A DNA stretch of 15,338 bases from a bacterium (lineage in GTDB: Bacteria > Zhuqueibacterota > Zhuqueibacteria > Residuimicrobiales > Krinioviventaceae): contig JAJRST010000115.1 in NCBI GenBank assembly GCA_024278645.1, positions 1-15,338 on the forward strand. Reading direction: 5' to 3'. The notes below the pieces were generated by a model. It made no database searches. It saw only the letters and a program-made list of their open reading frames with translations, and was not told where the DNA came from. Of the stretch, positions 1-6,281 are shown piece after piece. The position numbers and the translations under genes were made by a program. The stretch's first letter is position 1, and each line of letters starts with the position of its first letter.

Positions 1-185
1 CGGTTTTTCATATTTCCGCCGGCATTCCGATGCGCATCTTTTTACAGCAGGCGCTGCCGGCGGATCAAATGCAATTTCAATATCCCGACTCGTTGCGCAG
101 CGGCTCCTATTTCTGGACCGTCGGCGTGCGGTATCAATATGACAATTTCGTGCGTTCAAAGGAAGCGTCTTTTATTGTCCCATAA
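1..185 (+). CDS. C-terminal end of an Fn3-like domain protein (5' truncated)
   Basis: Only the last 60 codons are in the window; the frame begins at base 3 and ends at TAA 183-185. The translated tail contains the stretch LRSGSYFWTVGVRYQYDNF followed by RSKEASFIVP. The pattern 'G-x-Y-x-W-x-V ... Y-x-D-N ... RS-x-x-x-x-F-x-V' is what the last two strands of a fibronectin type III-like beta sandwich look like. The likely role is extracytoplasmic or scaffold binding, but nothing catalytic is visible. The next gene on the same strand begins within about 70 bp, so the two could be one operon. The assignment to Fn3 is inference from strand pattern only; the full-length protein lies upstream of the window. 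Confidence 0.6.
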   Translation, partial: VFHISAGIPMRIFLQQALPADQMQFQYPDSLRSGSYFWTVGVRYQYDNFVRSKEASFIVP

Positions 186-254
186 CCGCGGCGACGCCGC
201 CGCAAAAGCAAAGCGACTATGTAATCTATTCCCGAGAAATATTTACAAGCGCTG

Positions 255-1700
255 GTGAACATCAGCCGCAATATCAATTTGATCAAGGATCCGGATGAAC
301 TGCTGGAAAACATCCTCAGCATCGCCCTGGAACAATTGTCCGCAGAACGCGGCTTTATCCTGCTCGAGGACAAGGACGAACCGCAAGAACTGGCGCCCAA
401 AGCGGCGCGCAACATCGACAGCGTCAATATCGCCGATCAGGCGCAAATATCCCACTCGACCATCGAAAAGGTCAAAAGTACGCGTCAGCCCATCCTCTCG
501 TTTGATACGCTGTCGGACGAACATTTCGACGCCACCCGCAGCATCATGATGCATCGCATCCGCTCCATCGCCTGCGCGCCGCTGGTGCACAAAGACGAAG
601 TGCTGGGGGTGATTTATATCGACAGCCAGAACGAAAAGGCCCGCTTTACGCGTCAGAGCCTGGCTTTTCTGCAGGCGTTCGCCAACCAGGCGGCCATAGC
701 CCTGCAAAACGCCAGGCTCATGGCCAGACTGCAGGAAGAGAATTCTCTTCTCAAGGAGGAGTTCCATAGGCTGTACGCCTTTAAGGAGATCATCGGCAAA
801 AGCAAGGCCATGGATCGCGTCTTCCAGATGATGGGCAAAGTGCTGAACAACGACGCCACCGTACTGATCACCGGTCCCACCGGCACCGGCAAGGAACTGA
901 TCGCCAGAGCCATCCATTTCAACGGCCTTCGCAAGGACAAGCCGTTTGTGCCGGTCAATTGCGGCGCCATTCCCGAAAACCTGATCGAGAGCGAGCTGTT
1001 CGGGCACAAAAAAGGCGCCTTTACCGGCGCCGTGCAGGATAAAAAGGGGCTCATCGAAATGGCGCACGGCGGCACCCTGTTTCTGGATGAAATCGGCGAG
1101 CTGCCGCTCAACACACAGGTCAAGCTTTTGCGTTTTTTGCAGGACGGGCAGTTGACGCCCGTCGGCGACGTGCGCAGTCGTCAGATCGACGCCCGCATTA
1201 TCGCCGCGACCAACCGGGACCTGCTCAAGGCGATTGATGATGGCGTTTTTCGCGAAGACCTTTATTACCGCATCAACGTCATCCATATCCCGGCGCCGCC
1301 CTTGTCGGAGCGCCGAAAAGACATTCCCCTGCTGGCCAAACATTTCAGCAAAAAAGCGGCAAAGCGCTTTAACCAAAAGCCGCCGGGGCTGACGACCGCG
1401 GCTGTCGACGCCCTGATGCAATACGCCTGGCCGGGCAACGTGCGCGAACTGGAAAACACCATCGAGCGAGCCGTGGTCATGGACAGCGACGGCGTCATCG
1501 ATGTGGACGACCTGGCGCTGCCACAGGCGCGCTCGAACGGAGGCATCGCCGCCGGTATGACGCTCGAGGCCATTTCCAAAGAGCTGCTGACCAAAACCCT
1601 GAAAGCGGTGGACGGCAACAAAACCAGGGCCGCCGAAATGATGGGCGTCTCCCTGCGCTGGATTCACTATAAACTAAAGGAATGGAACATCTCCGAATGA
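255..1700 (+). CDS. Sigma-54-dependent transcriptional activator with N-terminal GAF domain
   Basis: Bacterial enhancer-binding protein of about 481 residues that remodels sigma-54 RNA polymerase using ATP. Visible in order: GAF sensory domain (about 10-150), short coiled linker (150-172), AAA+ domain with Walker A GPTGTGKE (207-214), intact sigma-54 loop GAFTGA (254-259), Walker B LFLDEIGE (275-282), sensor ATN (318-320), arginine-finger region FREDLYYR (332-339), and a Fis-type helix-turn-helix (about 450-475). There is no response-regulator receiver domain, so control probably comes through GAF ligand binding or through a partner such as the kinase encoded next, whose ATG overlaps this stop by 4 nt (ATGA). 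The start is uncertain. GTG 255 is the first ordinary start after an in-frame stop at 222-224, but GAF-like sequence (EKYLQAL) continues upstream, and an ATG at 219 is followed at once by that TAA. No convincing ribosome site precedes 255. Function is sure, target genes unknown. Confidence 0.95.
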   Translation: MNISRNINLIKDPDELLENILSIALEQLSAERGFILLEDKDEPQELAPKAARNIDSVNIADQAQISHSTIEKVKSTRQPILSFDTLSDEHFDATRSIMMHRIRSIACAPLVHKDEVLGVIYIDSQNEKARFTRQSLAFLQAFANQAAIALQNARLMARLQEENSLLKEEFHRLYAFKEIIGKSKAMDRVFQMMGKVLNNDATVLITGPTGTGKELIARAIHFNGLRKDKPFVPVNCGAIPENLIESELFGHKKGAFTGAVQDKKGLIEMAHGGTLFLDEIGELPLNTQVKLLRFLQDGQLTPVGDVRSRQIDARIIAATNRDLLKAIDDGVFREDLYYRINVIHIPAPPLSERRKDIPLLAKHFSKKAAKRFNQKPPGLTTAAVDALMQYAWPGNVRELENTIERAVVMDSDGVIDVDDLALPQARSNGGIAAGMTLEAISKELLTKTLKAVDGNKTRAAEMMGVSLRWIHYKLKEWNISE

Positions 1701-3343
1701 AACCGCCGCTGACACACCTGGGAGAATTTCGACTGGATGTGGTCATCCAGGACGGCCCCTATGCCATGGCCGTCAAGGGATATCAACCCAGCCTGCGGCG
1801 GCCGGTATTCATCAAATTGCTCAAACCGCACATTCGGCAACAACAGCAGTGGCTGACTCGCTTTCGGCGAGAAGCGCAAATCTGCGCCGATCTGAAATCG
1901 CCCTACATCGTCGACGTCTATACCGTCGGCGAACAGGAAGGCTATTTCTACCTCGTGCAGGAGTTTGTCGACGGACAAAGTCTCGACAAGACCCTGGAGC
2001 AACGACAAAAGCTTCCTCTTGGTTTGGCCCTGGATATCGCCCGTCAAGCGACGCTGGCGCTGCAAGCGGCGCATGAGCGAAAAATCATTCATCGCGACTT
2101 GAAGCCGGGCAACATCCTGGTCGACCGCAACGGCCACGCCAAGCTCACGGATTTTGGCATGGCGCACCTGGGCGAGGAGACGACGATCACCCGGCAGGAC
2201 AGCATCATCGGCACGCCGGCTTACATGGCGCCGGAGCAGATCACCGGCGAGGCGTTGACCCCGGCCACGGATTTTTTCGCCCTGGGGGCGACCCTGTACG
2301 AAATGCTCACCGGCGTCAAACCGTTCGATGGCGACAACTATTCCGCCTGCCTGCAACGCATCATGAACGAGACGCCGCCGCCGCCCTCGCGGCGCCATGA
2401 CCGCATCCCGGCCGCCGTGGACGAATTGGTGTTAAAGCTGCTTGAAAAGGAGCCGCACCAGCGCCCGCAAAAGGCGGGGGATATTTTGGAACAGATCGAA
2501 AGCATCATTAGTCAGACATCGATCAAAATAAAAGACGCCGCAGACTTTTTTCCCGGGGAAAAAACGGCGGATGAGGAAACCGTCGCGCCAAAAGCGGACA
2601 ATGCGCCGCCCGAATCAAGACGTCGTTTGTTGTTTTGGGGCGCTGCATCTCTTTTCGTCGCCATGCTTGCCGGCGTCGCCTTTTTTACATTCAAGCAGTC
2701 GCCGCAAAGCATGCATTTGCCAACGGAAAAAATGGCGTCTATTTCAGATTCCACAAAAGCGAGTTCCCCGGACAGTCTTGAAAAAGTGACGCCGCAGATC
2801 GACGAGCAGCGGCGCTTTGTCAAAAGAGGTGAATCCGAACCTGCGGAAATTTCGACGCATACAATTGCACAACAAGAAAAGGCCTTCACCGCGGAGGCGA
2901 GCGCTTTTGCCGCTCAGGATACGACGGCGACGCTTCATATTCGAGTGCAGCCGTGGGCCAACATCAGCATCGACGGCCGGGTCCTCGATTCCCTGGCAAC
3001 GGTCTTTGACGGCCGTTTACGCGCCGGAACCTACCGCCTGGCGCTGACGCATCCCGAATTCTCGCCGAAAATATTCCCATTGAATTTAAGGGCAGGCGCG
3101 GCGGACACCATCATCTATACGTTCTATGAGCAGGCGGCCTGGCTGGATATAAACGTTCGCCCGTGGGCCGAGGTGTACATCGACGGCAAGTACATCGACA
3201 GCACGCCGCTGAAACGCTTAATCGTCGTGGAAAGCGGCAGTCACCTGGTCGAGCTCAAAAACCCCTATTTTCAGACCTTTCGCACGCTCGTTCAGACAAC
3301 TGCGGGAGACACGGTTGTCATCCAACAGGTTTTGCGAGAATAG
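1697..3343 (+). CDS. Membrane-anchored Ser/Thr protein kinase with two C-terminal PEGA-type domains
   Basis: Hanks-type kinase of 548 residues. Catalytic features: VAIK-type lysine in FIKLLKP (K40), alphaC glutamate near 59, HRDLKPGN (132-139), DFG (152-154), APE (178-180), and the alphaF region TDFFALGATLYEMLTG. The glycine-rich loop is degenerate (IQDGPYAMAV). A Pro/Glu-rich linker leads to one transmembrane segment (about 311-332), then two tandem beta repeats (411-475 and 482-546). Each repeat has the pattern I-x-V-x-P-W-A-x-x-x-I-D-G, typical of PEGA domains, which probably lie in the periplasm and bind envelope or cell-wall material. ATG 1697 overlaps the upstream activator's stop by 4 nt, indicating translational coupling; ATG 1682 is an alternative start adding five residues, and an AAGGA lies at 1677-1681. 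The operon arrangement suggests that the kinase senses the envelope and acts on the GAF activator, which is inference. Confidence 0.94.
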   Translation: MKPPLTHLGEFRLDVVIQDGPYAMAVKGYQPSLRRPVFIKLLKPHIRQQQQWLTRFRREAQICADLKSPYIVDVYTVGEQEGYFYLVQEFVDGQSLDKTLEQRQKLPLGLALDIARQATLALQAAHERKIIHRDLKPGNILVDRNGHAKLTDFGMAHLGEETTITRQDSIIGTPAYMAPEQITGEALTPATDFFALGATLYEMLTGVKPFDGDNYSACLQRIMNETPPPPSRRHDRIPAAVDELVLKLLEKEPHQRPQKAGDILEQIESIISQTSIKIKDAADFFPGEKTADEETVAPKADNAPPESRRRLLFWGAASLFVAMLAGVAFFTFKQSPQSMHLPTEKMASISDSTKASSPDSLEKVTPQIDEQRRFVKRGESEPAEISTHTIAQQEKAFTAEASAFAAQDTTATLHIRVQPWANISIDGRVLDSLATVFDGRLRAGTYRLALTHPEFSPKIFPLNLRAGAADTIIYTFYEQAAWLDINVRPWAEVYIDGKYIDSTPLKRLIVVESGSHLVELKNPYFQTFRTLVQTTAGDTVVIQQVLRE

Positions 3344-3359
3344 TGGTATGTTTTTTGAA
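3344..3359 (+). promoter_or_regulatory. Possible sigma-54 (-24/-12) promoter for the Kelch gene
   Basis: The 16 bases starting immediately after the kinase stop read TGGTATG, four T, TTGAA. Compared with the sigma-54 consensus TGGCAYG-N4-TTGCA, the -24 GG, the spacing and the -12 TTG match; the -12 C is replaced by A, which weakens the case. It would start transcription about 20 nt before the Kelch ATG at 3391. The nearby sigma-54 activator gene gives it context. Confidence 0.33.
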
Positions 3360-3390
3360 CATTATAAATTAAAAAAGAATAAATGAGACA

Positions 3391-4626
3391 ATGATGCAGA
3401 ATTTGCACAAAAAAATATCGCTGTTGCTGCTTTTTTTCAGTTTATCCGTCCTCCATGCGCAGCACCAGGGACATAACGGCTCTCACATGCCGGACAAGCG
3501 CAAAGGCATGGCCGCCGTGGTTCTGAACGACAAAATATGGATCATTGGCGGCGCCGCCAGGATGAATATGGCCTTAAAAACCGTCTCCATTTATGATCCT
3601 TTGCAAGACAAATGGTTGAGCGACGGGCCGGCGCTTTTGCATGGCCGCGACAATCCAGCGGCTCAAGCCGTTGGTGGGAAAATTTACGTTTTTGGCGGGC
3701 GCGACAGGCACTCTGTGATTGCTCAAGTCGAAATGCTCGATCCGCAAAGCGGCCGTTGGCAGACGGTGTCAACCATGCCGTCGCCAAGGTACGGCATGGC
3801 TTCGGTGGTCGTCGATTCAAGCATCTGGCTCATCGGCGGCACTTTTGCGAACAATTCCTATTCCGATCGCATAGATGTTTACGATCCGCGGGAAAACCAA
3901 TGGAGCGTTTTGCCGGCGTCGTTGACTATTCCGCGCGGCAGTCCAATGGCCGCGGTGTTTGAGCACACGGTTTATGTATTCGGCGGCTTTTACTTTGGCC
4001 CCATAGGCAGTTACGAACGCTATGAGGCCGGCGCCTGGACGCTCGTCGGCGACATGCCCATCGCCGCAGCCAGTTGCGCCTACGCCCAATCGAACACAGC
4101 CGTCTGGCTGCTCGGCGGTATGGGACAAAACGGCGCCCTGAGCACAAGCCAGGTTTTTCAGTGGCAGGCGGAGACGCCGTGGCAAAGCGGACCGACGCTA
4201 TCGTCCGCAAAATATGAATCGGCGTCGGTTTATTATGACGATAAAATATACTTTTTTGGCGGTCGCATGGGCATGATGTGGGACGCCACCGACGAGGTTG
4301 AAATATTTCAAGTGACGACCGGGGTTGCAGATCGCCGACAGCCGCCGTCAGCCTACTCGCTGATGCGCAATTATCCCAACCCGTTTCGAACATCAACGAC
4401 CTTTTCCGTCCAATTGGCTCGCAGGCAAAATGTAACGCTCATCGTTTATGACATCCTTGGAAACGAGGTTCGCAGGCTGCACGACGGCCCGATGAATGCG
4501 GGACGCCATTCAATCTCATTTCCAGCCGAGGACGCCGGGCGGCGCCCGTTGCCATCGGGCGTTTACCTTGCCCGCCTCGTCGGCGAGCGCGTAAACCAAA
4601 CCCTTAAAATTCATATACTAAAATGA
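3391..4626 (+). CDS. Secreted Kelch-repeat beta-propeller protein with type IX secretion sorting tail
   Basis: Protein of 411 residues. A signal peptide (1-24, hydrophobic LLLLFFSLSV then HAQ) is followed by six Kelch motifs, recognised by the repeated hydrophobic-GG strands WIIGG, YVFGG, WLIGG, YVFGG, WLLGG and YFFGG, each followed by a Tyr/Asp-Pro and a Trp, as in a six-bladed propeller (about 35-315). The tail from NYPNPF (327-332) to the C-terminal ILK is the type A sorting domain (about 85 residues) that sends proteins through the type IX system in FCB bacteria. It is thus probably surface-bound or released; the ligand is unknown. A six-bladed Kelch fold could also suggest sialate-mutarotase or oxidase-like relatives, but no catalytic residues were identified. 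The stop overlaps the next gene's start by 4 nt. The ribosome site is weak (GAGA at 3385-3388). A sigma-54-like sequence lies just upstream. Confidence 0.9.
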   Translation: MMQNLHKKISLLLLFFSLSVLHAQHQGHNGSHMPDKRKGMAAVVLNDKIWIIGGAARMNMALKTVSIYDPLQDKWLSDGPALLHGRDNPAAQAVGGKIYVFGGRDRHSVIAQVEMLDPQSGRWQTVSTMPSPRYGMASVVVDSSIWLIGGTFANNSYSDRIDVYDPRENQWSVLPASLTIPRGSPMAAVFEHTVYVFGGFYFGPIGSYERYEAGAWTLVGDMPIAAASCAYAQSNTAVWLLGGMGQNGALSTSQVFQWQAETPWQSGPTLSSAKYESASVYYDDKIYFFGGRMGMMWDATDEVEIFQVTTGVADRRQPPSAYSLMRNYPNPFRTSTTFSVQLARRQNVTLIVYDILGNEVRRLHDGPMNAGRHSISFPAEDAGRRPLPSGVYLARLVGERVNQTLKIHILK

Positions 4627-5429
4627 CCAAAATACATTCCATTCTGTTCATCCTGTTTCTCTTTCTCGCCGGCCCGGGTGTTGCACAACAAGGTAAAGAC
4701 GCCAAGCCCGGAAGCCTGCTGCGGCAATTGCAAGACGCCTATAATGCATTTGATATGCAGAAAAGCACGGAACTGCTGAACATCGCCCTGAGCTCGCTCG
4801 ACTCTTTCGAGGCCGATGAGCAGGTCGAGATTTACAAGTATGCGGCGTTCATTGCTTTTCAGAATTACAACAGCACGCTGGCGGCGAATCACTTTTGGAA
4901 CCTGCTCGGCGTCGACCCCACGTATACGCTCGATCCCGTGACCACCTCCCCAAAAGCGCTGGCGCTGTTCCAAAAAACGAAAATCGAATATCTGGAAGAT
5001 ATGAACAAACGCCTGCAAGCGCTGCAAAAGCCCCCTGCGGACGTCGATGCTCCGGCTTGGCGTTCCCTTGCCCCCGGCTGGGAGCAATGGCGTCGCGGCT
5101 ATAAAATTAAAGGCGGCGCGCTTGCTTCAACGGCGGCGTTGTCGCTTTCCGGCCTCGTCTACGCCGTCTATCAAACGCAGCAAAGCAAGGATGCCTATCG
5201 CAACGAGCAGAACCCGGAGGCCATTCCCCCGCTCTACGATGATTATAATCGAAACTACAGAATGCAATATTATTTCGGCTACGCCTTTGCCGCCGTGTGG
5301 GCGCTTTCGCAGATGGATCTGGTTCTATGGTCGCCGTCCGGGACGCAGACGGCGATTGCACCGAAATTCGGAAATTCATATCGCGATTTTGGCGTTGTGC
5401 TGTCTTTACGATTCAAACCGGTCCATTGA
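4623..5429 (+). CDS. Exported TPR-like protein with C-terminal DUF5683-like membrane domain
   Basis: 268 residues, translationally coupled to the Kelch gene by an ATGA overlap. A signal peptide (1-22, ending GVAQ) is followed by a helical segment (about 30-135) with the pattern of paired helices in which ELLNIALSSLDSF, YKYAAFIAFQNYN and ANHFWNLLGVDP alternate; 'A-x-x-x-F-x-x-L-L-x-x-D-P' is typical of TPR-like segments found in proteins near bacterial Ser/Thr kinases. The C-terminal half has SLAPGWEQWRRGYKIKG (148-164) followed by two hydrophobic segments (about 166-184 and 215-235). This is the layout of DUF5683, whose usual core is 'PGxGQ...G...KG', here with Glu instead of Gly before Gln. 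Probably an envelope protein working with the kinase or Kelch protein; molecular function is not known. DUF5683 is my assignment from the motif and needs a profile search. Confidence 0.75.
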   Translation: MTKIHSILFILFLFLAGPGVAQQGKDAKPGSLLRQLQDAYNAFDMQKSTELLNIALSSLDSFEADEQVEIYKYAAFIAFQNYNSTLAANHFWNLLGVDPTYTLDPVTTSPKALALFQKTKIEYLEDMNKRLQALQKPPADVDAPAWRSLAPGWEQWRRGYKIKGGALASTAALSLSGLVYAVYQTQQSKDAYRNEQNPEAIPPLYDDYNRNYRMQYYFGYAFAAVWALSQMDLVLWSPSGTQTAIAPKFGNSYRDFGVVLSLRFKPVH

Positions 5430-5464
5430 ATCCAATGTCGCAAGGAGAGTTGGTTTTAAAAGAT

Positions 5465-5701
5465 TTAAGAGGCCTGTAATAAAGAGCGTTCCACTTGTTG
5501 GGGGACTTTGATTAAAACAAAATACTCTGCAGGATACAAGTAGTCCTCGCCGCTTTCATCAATCACTCGCAAATCTCCGTCCCTGGCCGTCTCCTCATCA
5601 GGCAATACACGATAAATTTTGTGTAATTCCAGGGAGACCGGATATTCGGAATTTTTGATGCAAACCGCAAATCGCGGGGTTGTTTTTTCATGTTTATTCA
5701 T
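5465..5701 (-). CDS. Small unrecognised protein, second gene of a two-gene minus-strand module
   Basis: 78 residues starting MNKHEKTTPRFAVC. It is acidic and of mixed alpha/beta character, with the segments EYPVSLELHKIYRVLPD, DGDLRVIDESGEDYLYP and EYFVLIKVPQ. 'L-x-x-x-K-x-Y-x-V' followed by 'V-x-D-E-S-G-E-D-Y-L-Y-P' reads like a small beta-barrel (SH3-like) fold, which is an inference. The ATG at 5701 was chosen over longer in-frame starts because the preceding gene stops only 4 nt upstream and GGA lies about 9 nt before it. Nothing catalytic is seen. The tight spacing with the small basic protein encoded upstream suggests a co-translated pair, possibly antitoxin and toxin or a small defence or regulatory module. 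It runs opposite to both neighbouring blocks and its stop is 35 bp from the stop of the DUF5683-like gene. Confidence 0.75.
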   Translation of the reverse strand: MNKHEKTTPRFAVCIKNSEYPVSLELHKIYRVLPDEETARDGDLRVIDESGEDYLYPAEYFVLIKVPQQVERSLLQAS

Positions 5702-5705
5702 GATA

Positions 5706-5942
5706 TTAGTCCAAATAGCGTTTACGTTTAATTTCCTTACCAATGCCATGCGCTTCATACCAATGGAGTTCGGCTGTACGTATTCTTCCGGAAGCGAGGC
5801 GAACTTTGGCTATCCCTTTCATCTTGCGCCAGCGTCCCGATCCGTAATATTTCCGTAAACGGTTAATGTCTCGGATTGAAGCGTCAACGGCAATTGTTTC
5901 GATAGAATAGATTTTTCCAATTATTTCAAAATTTACTGACAA
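5706..5942 (-). CDS. Small basic unrecognised protein, first gene of a two-gene minus-strand module
   Basis: 78 residues, rich in Lys and Arg. The start is TTG at 5942-5940: an AAGG lies at 5954-5951, 8 nt upstream, which decides this start, as no other start codon is near. The sequence begins SVNFEIIGKIYSIETIAV and contains INRLRKYYGSGRWRKMKG (basic, aromatic), then a strand VRLASGRIRTAELHWYEAHGIGKEIKRKRYL. 'G-x-W-R-K-x-K-G-x-A-x-V' and 'A-E-x-H-W-Y-E-A-H-G-I-G' look like conserved-type motifs; His and Glu in the latter could be functional. Size, charge and coupling to the acidic partner 4 nt downstream resemble a type II toxin-antitoxin arrangement, but I do not recognise a RelE, HigB or PIN signature, so function is open. 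Confidence 0.72.
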   Translation of the reverse strand: MSVNFEIIGKIYSIETIAVDASIRDINRLRKYYGSGRWRKMKGIAKVRLASGRIRTAELHWYEAHGIGKEIKRKRYLD

Positions 5943-6281
5943 ATTTTAGACCTTGCAAGAACAAGATGTTATTTTCTCTGTTTACAAGCTTTATATTTAA
6001 TATATACTATAAATCAATTTTTCATGCAATCCAAAGATTTTATCATTTTAAATTTTTAATGTCGTACATTGTTAGTTTTTAATTCATGCAAATTTTGCAT
6101 AGCTCTTTGCAAAATCTGCGTTAATATGACCTCCTTTTTTCACACCTGTCACACCTTGCTCTTCACTATAGCTGCAACCCTATATTTTTCATAATATTAC
6201 AAATACATTTCATCTTTGGCGCCATATTTGACAAAGCAAGGAGAAACCAATAACTTTAACTCAATATCATGGAGGTTTACA
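5943..6281. other. AT-rich intergenic region between divergent genes
   Basis: About 340 bp separating the minus-strand small-gene pair from the plus-strand secreted protein. It is markedly richer in A and T than the coding sequence, and must hold promoters for both directions. TATA-like stretches (for example around 5990-6012) are too many to single out one -10 box. It contains a 15-bp palindrome at 6086-6100, listed separately. No open reading frame of interest was seen. Confidence 0.6.
6086..6100. repeat. 15-bp perfect palindrome, possible operator
   Basis: ATGCAAATTTTGCAT: two 7-bp arms around a single T. A related TTTGCAAAAT follows about 6 bp later (6106-6115). It lies about 180 bp before the secreted protein gene in the AT-rich gap. 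It may be a regulator binding site, but in AT-rich DNA this length can also occur by chance. Confidence 0.35.

Noticed and set aside
243..1667. 474-codon minus-strand open frame antisense to the sigma-54 activator
   Set aside because: It mirrors the codon pattern of the real gene on the other strand, and its translation has no recognised domain; the activator has all its family motifs.
6154..6215. Promoter for the secreted protein gene
   Set aside because: TATA-like pieces exist but no -35/-10 pair with good spacing could be singled out in the AT-rich sequence.
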